Assembly: GCA_037783545.1 (NCBI GenBank)
Contig: JBBELK010000329.1
Location: 5,222,501 to 5,286,500 of the forward strand
Direction: 5' to 3'
Origin: Henricia sp. BOLD:AAB3569
Lineage: Eukaryota > Echinodermata > Asteroidea > Spinulosida > Echinasteridae
Length of the DNA stretch: 64,000 nucleotides
Shown here: positions 51,440-63,400 of the stretch, piece by piece
Layout of the letters: every line of letters begins with the position of its first letter
Position numbering within the stretch: position 1 is the stretch's first letter
Program-made: the position numbers and the translations under genes
Notes under the pieces: model-generated
What the model was told of the DNA's origin: nothing
Database searches by the model: none
The model's input: only the letters and a program-made list of their open reading frames with translations

Positions 51440-54400
51440 CTAAAATGGAAATAAAAGAAGATAAAATTATATAATACAAGAGAAATGATGATGCAAATTT
51501 GAAACCTTATTCTGGGTTTCCTAAAAATAATCTAGGTTTCCCTGGACCCTGATAGAAAAACATGGAAAACAGTCATTTCATTTAAATAATAATAATAATA
51601 ATAATAGCACTTATAACGCGCCATATATCCATTAAAATGCTCATAGGCGCAATACAATAGTAAACAGTACTTTAAAAACCACATCATCATATTGGAGGTA
51701 CAGACGGTCCGCCAAGGCGCGCGCGAGAAACAAACCCGCGCTACAAAACACAAAACAGGAAACACGCATCTCCATGCCCCTGCTATGGAGCCGCGCACCT
51801 CGCAGCACGAATCCGACCCCCGCGCGCGCACCGACGAGCCCGCGCCCTCAACTAATAAAAACTACCACACTAGCTCATTTCTAATTAAAAATCACTAAAC
51901 TCCAAGTTAAAAAGATGCGTCTTCAAATGTGACTTAAAAGCTTTCAGAGAATTTAAATCTCGTAATGTCTTAGGCAAACTATTCCACAGCTGTGGCGCAA
52001 CCCAACAGAATGCTCTTTCTCCTGCAGATTTGAGCCTCACCCGAGGAACTCTGAGAAGGGTTGCGTCAGATGATGACCTCAACGGACGGGCGGGAATATA
52101 AGGCACTAACAAGTCACTCATGTATTTAGGACCAAGGCCATGACAAGCCTTATACGTAATTATCATCAACTTGTATTGAATCCTGCGAGTAACAGGCAGC
52201 CAATGCAGTGCCCTAAGTACAGGCGTGATATGCTGTGTACGCTTTGTACCTCTAAGCAGCCTCGCAGCTGCGTTCTGCAATCGCTGAAGGCGAGACAGAG
52301 CACACTGTGGAAGGCCATACAACAAGGCATTGCAGGAATCTAACCGGGAGGTTACAAATGCATGTATAGCAGCAGCCGCTGCTTCATCTGTCAAGTATTT
52401 TCTACTCAATCTTATATTGTGCAGCTGGTAATATGCAGCTTTACACAATGTCGTGATATGTGCACCATAGCCCAACGAAGAGTCAAAGAAGACTCCAAGA
52501 TTTCGAGCACTTTCCTTAGGCAAGATAGTGCAATTAGATATTCTGATGCTTGGCTCTTGAACTTTGGCACGTTGTTTTGAGGTACCAATTAACAAAATCA
52601 ATCGAGACAATCGGAAGTTATGTCATCGTTTGTGCAGCATAGCCAAACCTTAATTCATCAGGGTTAAACCAACTTAAATTTTACTCTAACAACCTTTTTA
52701 CTTGTTATAATGAGAATGTTGTACGGACAGTTCAACTGCATTTTGAAATTAATTTTGTTTTGGAGGAAAATTCAAAACTGTAATTACCATCGACTCAATC
52801 ATCTGTGTCCTGTTCATGCGAATCCTCTTAACGGCTTGAAACACATCTACAATGTCCTCTGTTGACATTTTCTCCACAATGGTTGAGACGGTACAGAAGA
52901 CTCCACTACGACCGATTCCATTTCTAAGAAGAAAAATAAACAAAAATTAAAAAAATGTACTTCAAAGAAAGAATTTTTTTTTTTAAATATCAATTCTTGA
53001 TCAGAAAACTTGGGGTTGCGGGTTCGAAACTCCCCACCACCCCCGGCTGCGGTACCTGTGGCCTTGAGCAAGGCACTCAACCACACTTGCTCCATCCTTC
53101 GGAAGGGATGTAAAGCCATTGGTCTAGTGTGTTAGGTAACGGTAACGCACTTTAAAGATCCCAGAGCATTCTTTCGTGAAGAGCAAGGGGATTCCCCGGT
53201 GTCTCTAGCCATTTTTAATTTCTAATTCTTCATGGGTTTCCTCACGCTTGCGAGTGACAGTGCAATGGGCACCTTAGAGGAATCCTTGGTATGAATACCA
53301 GAAAGAAATAATAATAATAATAATAATAAAATAATTGATTAAAATACTGGGACAATGCAAATCCTGTGTATGGGTTTAGACTTGCTGTATAGACCGTATC
53401 GAATAGCTGCCATCTTGTAGGGCAGTTTATTTGTTCCTTGACAACAAGCATGGTTGAGCATTGTTGATCAGAGGTCAATTTCATTGCGCTGTTCAGAGGC
53501 TCCGGCTATTTCATGGAGACCGTAACCTAAAGCACTGCTAAATGTTTGCTAGCGTTAAGCCCGCCGCACATGAGAGCTATGTGCTGAGCCAAAATTCTTT
53601 CGTGGCCGATGGCGTAAGGAGATAGCTCTCGTGTGCGGGCAACTTTCGTGAGCATTTGGTCACTCGTGCCACTTGAGACAAATATCTAACGTGTTTGATA
53701 ATTTTTGCCTCGCGTGGCCAAAATCTCACGTGTGCGGGGGTGATGAGCCAAGTGCTGAGCTAAAATAAATGTAGCTGGCCAATTAAAAACCATCCCCATA
53801 TTCACGTGATATGAATACAGTGCGCGCGGGCACCGCTGAGGTCACCAAACTTTTGCTAAAGTGTGTTGACCTTGGCGGGGTTCGCGTGCGCGCGCTGTTT
53901 TCGTATCGCGCGCGTGGTTTTGATTGGCCAGCTACATTTATTTTAGCTCAGCACTTGGCTCATCACCCCCGCACACGTGAGATTTTGGCCACGCGAGGCC
54001 AAAATTATCAAACACGTTAGATATTTGTCTCAAGTGGCATGAGTGACCAAATGCTCACGAAAGTTGCCCGCACACGAGAGCTATCTCCTTACGCCATCGG
54101 CCACGAATGAATTTTGGCTCAGCACATAGCTCTCGTGTGCGGCGGGCTTTAGGGACAAAATCTGCTAAACACTAGTGACACAACAATGCCTGTTTCCAAG
54201 CACTTGCATGTTGAAGCACGCCGTGGCCATGAAATGCCCTTAACTTTAGCACAACGTTTCTGCTACAGTAAGCACACATTTTTAGCTGGTGCTTAAGCAG
54301 CACCATAAAATTGCCCCAAAAGTTGCCCTACAAGATGGCAGCTATTTGACAGGGTCTATATGAACTCACAGACACTGAACAATGACTGGCCCAGTGGACT

Positions 54401-57400
54401 GGCATTCACGTTGCCAGCTCTGTACAGCATCGAGTAACTCTAAGATACTCAGTGGAGATGTCGGCTTGTCGTCATTGCTTGCCCACCCCTGGAGCTGGAA
54501 GTGTTGCAGTGTGAGGGTCTTTTCCTGAAAATGACGGGTACAAAATCTAGATTATATAGGGTGTCTCAAAAAATCTACAGAAAAATCCTCAACATTTTTT
54601 TTCCCCCATGGTTGTTGAGATTTTGATGTCATATCATGTGTCATATTTTTCTCATGACCATTCTGAAATGTCATGCTCTCAATCCGTATATTTTTAAGGA
54701 TATCATTAAAAAACCACCGATGTTTTGTAAAATAATTTATCTGTTCCATAACGCAGTGCAGTGATTACACCAACCTTTTTGCTTCCACATCCAAATTGGA
54801 GATTGCAAATTTCCTGTTTTCTTTCCATGGATAGTATTTTGGGAAGTCATTTTATATGACTGTTATATTTTCTGGACAAATCTGAACAAGCTCCTTTTAA
54901 TATTGCCAATATTCTGGGTGTTCACCTCTTCTCCTGATTTCCAGACTTCCAGAGTCCGAGAGTGGAAGATTTGTCCTTTGCTCTGTTCAATCATGTTCAC
55001 GTTGAGAGACCCAAATTTGGCCGTGTCTACGTCGGGCAAATAGTGCTCAGGTTCCTGTTATGTTCATAAAGAAGAAAACAAGGTTTAAAAATGGAAACCC
55101 CAGCTGAAATGGGTTACACATTAAAGAATTTTACCAGTTATTCCGGCTAGGTTTGTTTTTGTTAACCAAGCCTCTGATTATTTCAATCAGTAACCGATGC
55201 AATTCTCCAAAGTATCGGCAGCATAGGAAAGTATTTTGATAACGTAGCACAAAAGGAGTGTTCAATTTCATGCCAGATCCATTCTGACTACATGTAAACT
55301 CCTCGAAAAAATTGATACATAACAAATGATACATCATCGTAAAGAGGAATAACAGGGCTTTCGAATGATATAAAATTCAAGGAAAATTATTTTGCAACAA
55401 GAGAGAAATTGTCAGTCAAACTAGACTTTCCGAACTTTTTTGAGGAGTTTAATTCGAGTAAATGAGGTTGAGCTTCATCTAAGCCGCCATGTTTTGCAGT
55501 TTGGCATCTGGATTTGAACCATCGATGGTTTGAGCCAGGCTAAATCCGTTCGTGCTTCGCAGAATAAGGGCGCCCTCTGTTGGTGAAACACGATTGGCGA
55601 TATACCTTATACACCACTGTGAAGATCGTTACAAAGTTTAGGATCAAAAATAATTATATTGAAAACAAAATCATCGGATTCCCATGAACAATTATGCATC
55701 AGGCAATTTTGATTTCAAAAGTCATTTGGCACAAGAAAATGAGTCTGTGCTTAAAATGTAGTGTGCTTAAAATGTAGTGAACTCTGCATGTCAACTTCTG
55801 TTCTCAGAAACTTACATTGCTGGCCAAGTCAGGGTCGTTCATCATAATTATAGCAGGAGCATTGCAATCATATGCAAGTCGCCAGATATCAGCGACAGTG
55901 TTCGGAAGGGGCATCTGGGTCGTGATAAATGCCTCCTTTTTCTTTAAACTCTGAAAGAAAAAATGCATATTAACAACAGCAACATTTTAGGTTAAAGATA
56001 GTAAACATGATTGGTAAACTGTTACAAATAGTTCTATCCCCCTGTGTGATTGAAGATATGGATGATTAAAACCAACCTGAGCAAAAACCAGCTACGTACT
56101 TCGTCTAACTTTTGAGAAAACAGTCAAAAAAGGGTTTGCAGTCATTTCGCCCCAAAACCACTTCGCCCTGAACCATTTCGCCCTGAACCACGGCCTGTGC
56201 ACGAAGTGGTTTTGGGGCTAAGTGGCATTTGGGCGATGTAGTGTTTGGACGAAGTAATTTGGGGCGAAATGGCACTCGGACGAAGTGGTTTGGGGCGAAA
56301 TGACACTTGGGCGAAATGGTTTTGGGGCGAATTTAATTTTCATCTCATGAGACGAAAACTAATTGTTTTACTCATTTCTCAAAGACTATAGCACTTCAGA
56401 CAAAACCATTTCAGGGCAAGTTTTCTACGGTCATCGTGTTTATATTGTGTAAGTTAGGCGTAAATCTGTGAACATTTCTGATTTTAAAGATTACCAATGA
56501 TGTATACTGCCTTTAACCCTCGAAGCTGCAAAGTGGAGCTTCAAGAAGGCCCATATTTGTATTTTTTTTACTAAAAAATCCTTGGCCCAATTCCGCTCAA
56601 ACTTCATGTAATCCTCAACTGATTACCCTAGTCTGAGCCCCTGTAGTCACCTTTAATGTTGAGTTCACTTACCAGTCAGGTCCACCACCCTGGGGAATCT
56701 TGGCCTCAAGCCCAGGCCCATTGATTTGTGTACAAACATACATGTGAGTAAGGCCCTTTTGCTGCCATGCGTAAAAGCAGCTATCAATCATCCTACTGCA
56801 GGCCCAGTAAACAGATGTGTCTTGAGGGGACCTCCGTTCAGGCCATTATAGAAAGGATTGTGTCTGCCAAACAGTGTTATTTACGCGTTATACAAAGTGC
56901 CTTCCAGAGTCTCCCGCTTGAAGCCTTCATGCAATTGTTTGGGCTGTGTATCTCAGAGGTTTCCCCATGATATTTACCCCAGGACTAGGAGAATAAGTTA
57001 GATAAAGTTACTTACGTCAACAAAAGCTGCATTTATGTAGGTTGAGCTGCCCGTCTCACCCAAGGGAACGAGTCTCGGTCGGTTTCGCTCAACTAAAAAC
57101 AAAAGTTACGTACAAAATAAAGACTTCATGATCAGTTGCCGTAGAAACCTTGGTATAAGGCACATCCGCATATAAGACACACTGCCAACTTTCGAGCTTT
57201 TAATACCCAGAGAGGTATTTTCACCCCAAAATAAAAATTATACCAGAAAAATTAAATCTGCAAGACTTTAGGCCTGTCCATATTGGACTTTTTGGGGGTA
57301 TACTGACAGAGACGATGGGTACTTTCCCATTTTAAGATCAATGCGAACAACCTAGGACGTTTTCCACTCAGTAACTTTCCTGAGTCCAGCGGTTACTTTT

Positions 57401-60400
57401 CCTGGCCAATTTCTGCCCAGGAAAATTGACCATGGAACTTTTCCCGAGACGATAAGTCCAGTGCGGACACAGCGACTTGGTAAAAGCGCTCTAAAAGCAT
57501 ACTTTTGAGCCGTGAAGGTCAAACTGCAAAGGGACAGTGCGCATGCTCTCCCACGGTCTCGGTAAGATTTTCCTGTGTCAAAAAGTCCAAATTTTACTAT
57601 CGTCTTGGTATAAAACCTACCGAAAAACAAGTCCAATGCGGACATGGCTTTTGATCTTAAGGTATTTCATATATACAGTACATCCAATCACACAGAGCAT
57701 TAAAGGCACAGGCTCGTCAGCAATGCGCATGTGCCAAATTCGTGCTACGAAATACGCAGAAACAATGTTTAAAAACTTACGGGGCAAAATATCACCAGAT
57801 CTGTTCTTGTCGGCGTTCTCTGCTAGTGTAGCCTCACCAAAGGCATCCCAACGTGGGGGCGGTGTTACTCTGTTGAGGGTCTGTCATAAACAAAACAAAA
57901 AAAACGAATAGGAAAAGCAATGTAATTAAAGTCCCAATACATTATTTGCAGTTACCCAAAATTTTACTTCACGAGTTGACCACAAAAATCCGACTAAAAT
58001 TGTTGAGTAGCAATGGTAAGGGAAGACACACAAATCTAACCGCTGGTACCGTCAGCGGTACCGATCGAGAACAGCTCACTTAGTGCAGGCGGTACCGCTA
58101 AAAACTGCCGGTACCGTGGTTAGATTTATGTGTCTTCCCTAACAAACACCACAGTTTTTCTTGTGTAAAATGGTACCTTTGTGGGAGAAATCGCCAACTG
58201 CTTTTAAAAAAAATGTCTGCAGACAATTGTTTTTTTACCATTCATTTAACACAGGTTTTCTGAAGTATTACTGCATCTATGTGGGTGAAATTTCTACAAG
58301 GCAATTTATCAACATTATTCTTTAGTTATGTAATGCTGCTGTTCCTGTTCTTGACAGTTTTCCAATCATGTAATCTGTTTTTAAGTACGTAAGACCTTAC
58401 GCCTTACCCGAAACTCTTCTTCAATATATCGTTTCCTCGTCTTTGGGTTTATATTCTTCAGCTTAACGAATCGGTCATCAAAGAGCTTAACGGGGATTCG
58501 GGTATCTCCGCTAAGGTAACCCTCCAGTAAGGCTTCATAGACGAAAGCGTACTGATCCTGGGTAAAAGATCAACCATTAAAGCAGAGTCACAAAGGAAAC
58601 ATGTCAGCAAAAGAACCATTGGTTCGCATTGTATGTTTGCTCTATACGAGGCGAGTCAGAAAAAAATGTTCTTTTTGTTTCGCAAATTTTTATCTCCAAA
58701 ACTTGCCTAGATATTGTCTTGTTGACAATGCACTTATGTTGATATGGTTATTGAGCATGTCTGGTGAATGAATCATTGATTTATGGTATTGCAAAACAAA
58801 GATAGACAATTCTTCCCTGGGTTCTGAAATAGCTATCAACATAATGTGTGGCCTCCATGTTGTCTTCCAACTCGACATTGAACCTGGCCTCATCTCAGCT
58901 CTTTTTACCATCCGTGTCCTGCGTACAGTGGCGTAGCATGTAGCATGTAGCATGTACCCAATTAATTTATGACCAATTAAAGTATGACAGATCAGAAAAA
59001 GTGAAATGGAGCTATTGGTCTTTAAAGTTTGACAAACTAGTTGATTATTTAATTTTTTGTCAATAATATGAGGAATTTTGAGACAGTTCAAACAACAAAA
59101 CAAATCTTGAATGTATCCCGATGTTGATTCTGCCAAATTTTCAAGTTGGTCCCAGAGGCCATTTGTTGAGATTGTGGGCCTATATCACGTAATGGGAAAT
59201 GCCGAGAAGCGTCGGGTTTTGCCAGAGTCGGTCACATATTTGTTTACTTCCCAAAACATTTTTTTGTTTGTATCGTTGCTACTTACATAAGTCTGCACCA
59301 TGTTGACTCGGTTTACTCGCATCTGGTTGACGAATCCAAACACGCTGACTTCGCCTTGGTCTTGCATCATATCCAACAACGTGTAGATGGCAATGAAAGT
59401 ACCTGTCCGCCCAACTCCTGCACTGTGGAGTGAACGGTTCAACAGATATTACCGGTCTACAAGACGGAAATAGAAATTTCCATTCGACTATGTAGACATG
59501 CTCATACGGTCTATAATTATAGCCTGCTTGCAATAGTGTAGATTGGTTCCCGATCCTATCGCTTATTGCGAAAATATAAGGATCGGTAAAGGCCAGCCAT
59601 GACGGGCAGAAATCTGCCCGTGATCACGTGGTTATTATTATTATTTTAGTAAGTGCGTATATTTTGCATTGACATTTGTAACCCGGCCGTGCGTGTCGAA
59701 CATATCCAAATGTAAATAAAGTACATTGCCTAAAGCAAAGGACTTCGCCAATTTTAAAATATATAACACAATGCGCATGCGCAAAGACGACCAATCACAG
59801 ACCAAAATGAAGCGCCCTTTACCTGTCCTTATATGCTTCTATGTGAAATATGTGGACGGGAACCAATCTAGCAGTAGTGTGGTCTTTAAAGGAGCATGTC
59901 CAGATCACATTTTTCAGCACCCCCGCGCGCCCCCCGCAAGGATATCTTCAAAGAACCACCAATGTTTTGTAAACTAATTTACAGAAAGCAGTGCAGTGAT
60001 TACACCAACCTTTTTGTTTCCACATCCAAATTGGAGATTGCAAATTTCCTGTTTTCCTCCCATGGATAGTATTTTGGGGAGGTATTACAATTGTTAGGTT
60101 CCAAGGAAATCTAATTTCTGGAAAAATCTGAACAAGCTCCTTTAACTACAATCATACAAGTTATCTCTTTTATTGATATCCATTTTTAAACCAACCTGCA
60201 GTGGACTAGTAATGGTTTCTCACGCTTCGTAGTGTTGTTGACAAGCATCTGAGACCGTGTGTCCTTCACAACTTGCACGAGGTACAGCACCGAGGTTGGG
60301 TAGAGGGGAACCCCCATGTCGGGCCACGAGGTCAGGTTGAAGTGCTTTATCATCAGACGGCAAGTTTCGTCGTCGGCCTAATGAAATAAATTTGCGTATT

Positions 60401-63400
60401 AATAAATGGGCGGGCGGAGCTAAAAAAGATGGGCGGAGCTAAAGATATCAGGAATCCTTCATGTTAAATCTCCAATACATCATTTGCAGTTACTGAAAAT
60501 TTTACTTCACGAGTTGACAGGAAAAACTTGACAAAGTGTTGTTAGCAATGGTAACAAACACCACATGACTTTTTTCTGTGTAAAATGGTACATTCGTTGG
60601 AGAAATTGCTAACAAAAAGTCTGCAGACAACTTTTTTACCATTAATTCATACACAAAAACCATGCATGGATTTTTCACGTTTTCTGAAGTATTATGCACC
60701 TATCAATTGTTCCCCCCACCCCTCCCGCCCCCCTGGCTACCCCACCTAAGAGGTGGGGATTGTCCCTTTTTGCGTGACAAAAATCCCCACCCTCGGGTGC
60801 AAAACATGCGCAAAATGCACAAAAATGCACAGAAAATGGGCCACCCTGGGGCATGAAAAATGTGACCAAACCCCCACCTAGGGGGTGGGGCAGCGCGGGG
60901 GGAGGGGTGGGAGAAACAATTGATAGGTGCATTACTGCATCTATGTGGCTGACATTTCTACAAGGCAGTTTATCAACATTATTCCTTAGTTATGTAATGC
61001 TATTGTTCCTGTTTTTAAAAGTTTTCCAATCGTGTAACTTGTCTTTAAGAAACAAACTAAGAACAGTCTAATTTTTAAAATTTTATTTATTTATTTATTT
61101 TTAATTAATACATTTTTTATTTCATGGGTTTATTGAACTTCAATTCGCAGCCCGTAGGCTGAATTGCATGAAATTTTTTGGTATTTACAATCTCGGCTGT
61201 TCAATGGTTATGGTGCTGCTCTAGTAAGCAGGAGGTTATAAATTTGAGCATGTTTTTTTTTGAAAAGCACTTGGTATATAGTGTATACTGCATTTTGCAA
61301 GGGTTCGAGTCCCACCCGAGCAGAGTCCATACTGCTTTGTGTAAGGGAAAAGTTTCATTAAATTTTTACGACAATTATTTTTGTATGTGGGTCATTCCCA
61401 AAATTAGGGGTCCAAAAGTGTGACATGCTTTTTAAGATTTCCAAGTGTTTTTAGTGATTAAAAGTGGTTTCCCAGTAGATAATTATTTTTATTTCAACAA
61501 ATGCCACTTAAATTTAATTGCAATTTTCATTGGCGTAGGTAACCCGGGACACCAAACTCCTATTCAATACCATGGAACAAATTATAAGCTTTTATGGTCT
61601 TTTGTTTTAAATATTTTTCAGGAATCAGAAAACAAAATACTGAAGAAAATGATGCTACCCCTATGATCACAGGCCACAATCCATTACTGAGAATTTGTGA
61701 TCATGAGTGGTGATTTTTGAAGCAGAGAGTGTCGTACGTAACTGCGACACCAACAATTGTGGACCCCTAATTTTGGTAATGACCCATGTCTCACCTGGTG
61801 GACTTGTAGTGTGTGGATGGTGTAATCTGAAAATGTCTCCACATGAGACAATTTGACCACAATTGTTCCATATTTCTCTTCTTGGTTTTTTCGAGCAGGC
61901 CAGTATCTCTTACACTTTTCCTGTTTTGGCAAAAGTACAATAAGACAACAATTTCAGTATTATATTTCTTTTTTAGGATGTTTTAAATGGGAACTTCTCT
62001 GTCCATGCTTTCAAGAAATTGTGCGAACCCACTGTCCTATTTAGGCTGGTTCCCTGGCTATACTGAACAGAAAACAGCCATAATACCATGGTAGTCAGGG
62101 ACCTAGTTTCGTTCACAACGAGGGCGCCCTTGTAAAAATGCGCATGTACACAAATTTACATAAATTCATCTTCAATAGACCTTTATCACGGTGCGTCCAT
62201 CTTCGTCTTGTTCCCCACTGCATAGTACGTGTACTTGTCGGGCATGATCATTGCGTGTGCGTGTCTGCGCGTGCAGTCTTCCGTTGTTTTGAGAGAATCA
62301 CTGTCTGTGCTGCGCGTTTTCTTGATCGCACCGCACAGATGTCATTGTGATGCACACAATGAACATTTTCAACACGGGGCCAAACTATTTTATTTCGGCA
62401 AGCCTCGCTTTGGTTACGTTCATTTTAATAGGGGAAAAGGGAAGATGGCCGCACCGTGATAAAGGTCTATTAACCTTTTCTTATACAAAAATATAATCTC
62501 TGGTGGAATCATTGCACTGGACAATTAGAACCACTTCTATCTTCCATTTGAGTAAGGTTTTCCGGTCAAATGGCTGATTAAAATTTTAGAGTTATTGCAA
62601 ATCCTGTAAATACGGGCTTCAAAGGAGTGTGTCCAGATAACATTTTTTAACCTCAATTTTTCCCATGGGTGTTAAGATTTTGATACCATATCAATTGTCA
62701 TATATTTCTCATTACCATTCTGAAATTTCAAGTTCTCAATCCGCATATTTTTAAGGGTATCGTAAAAAAAACCAACAATGTTTTGTAAACTAATTTATCC
62801 GGTTTTATAAAGCAGTGCAGTGATTACACCAACCTTTTAGCTTCCACATCTATATTGGAGATTGCAAATTTCCCGTTTTCTTCCCATGGATAGTATTTTT
62901 GGGAGGTATTTTATATGATTCTCAGGTAAAGACGAAATCCATTTTCTGGAAAATTCTGAACACGCTCCATTAATCAAGAGTGGACCTACCTTGTTCCCCT
63001 CCACTAGCTGTGTTAACATGATGATAATGTTGATCTGTCCTTGCCAAATCATCCGCCAGAAATCGTTGAGTGCTGTGCTATTTGGACCTGTTATAAAATA
63101 AACAAATAAACCAGTTAAGTCCTGCAGGCAGACCAATTATGTTCCCCAAAACCTTTGGCAGGTTTAGATGCACAAATTATTTAAGACCTTTTTAATGCCT
63201 TTTTAAGATCAATTTTATAATTTATAATTCTTCATGGGTTTCCTCTCGCTTGCGAGTGACAGGTATGAATACCAGAAAGAAATAATAATAATAATAAACA
63301 TAAACCTCCAAAACAGGAAATAATTCCATACTCGGCCACCACAGGCCCAAAATCTAGCTAACAATTTAATACTTTTTAATGCTTTTTAATGTTTTTTAAT

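Noticed and set aside
51885..52610. 241-codon frame as a host gene
   Set aside because: It is the C-terminal LINE reverse-transcriptase segment with a 3' (ATT)n tail, lacking endonuclease and catalytic palm.
58690..59136. 148-codon frame as a gene
   Set aside because: Within a gene 2 intron on the same strand, no recognised domain; kept only as a low-confidence note.
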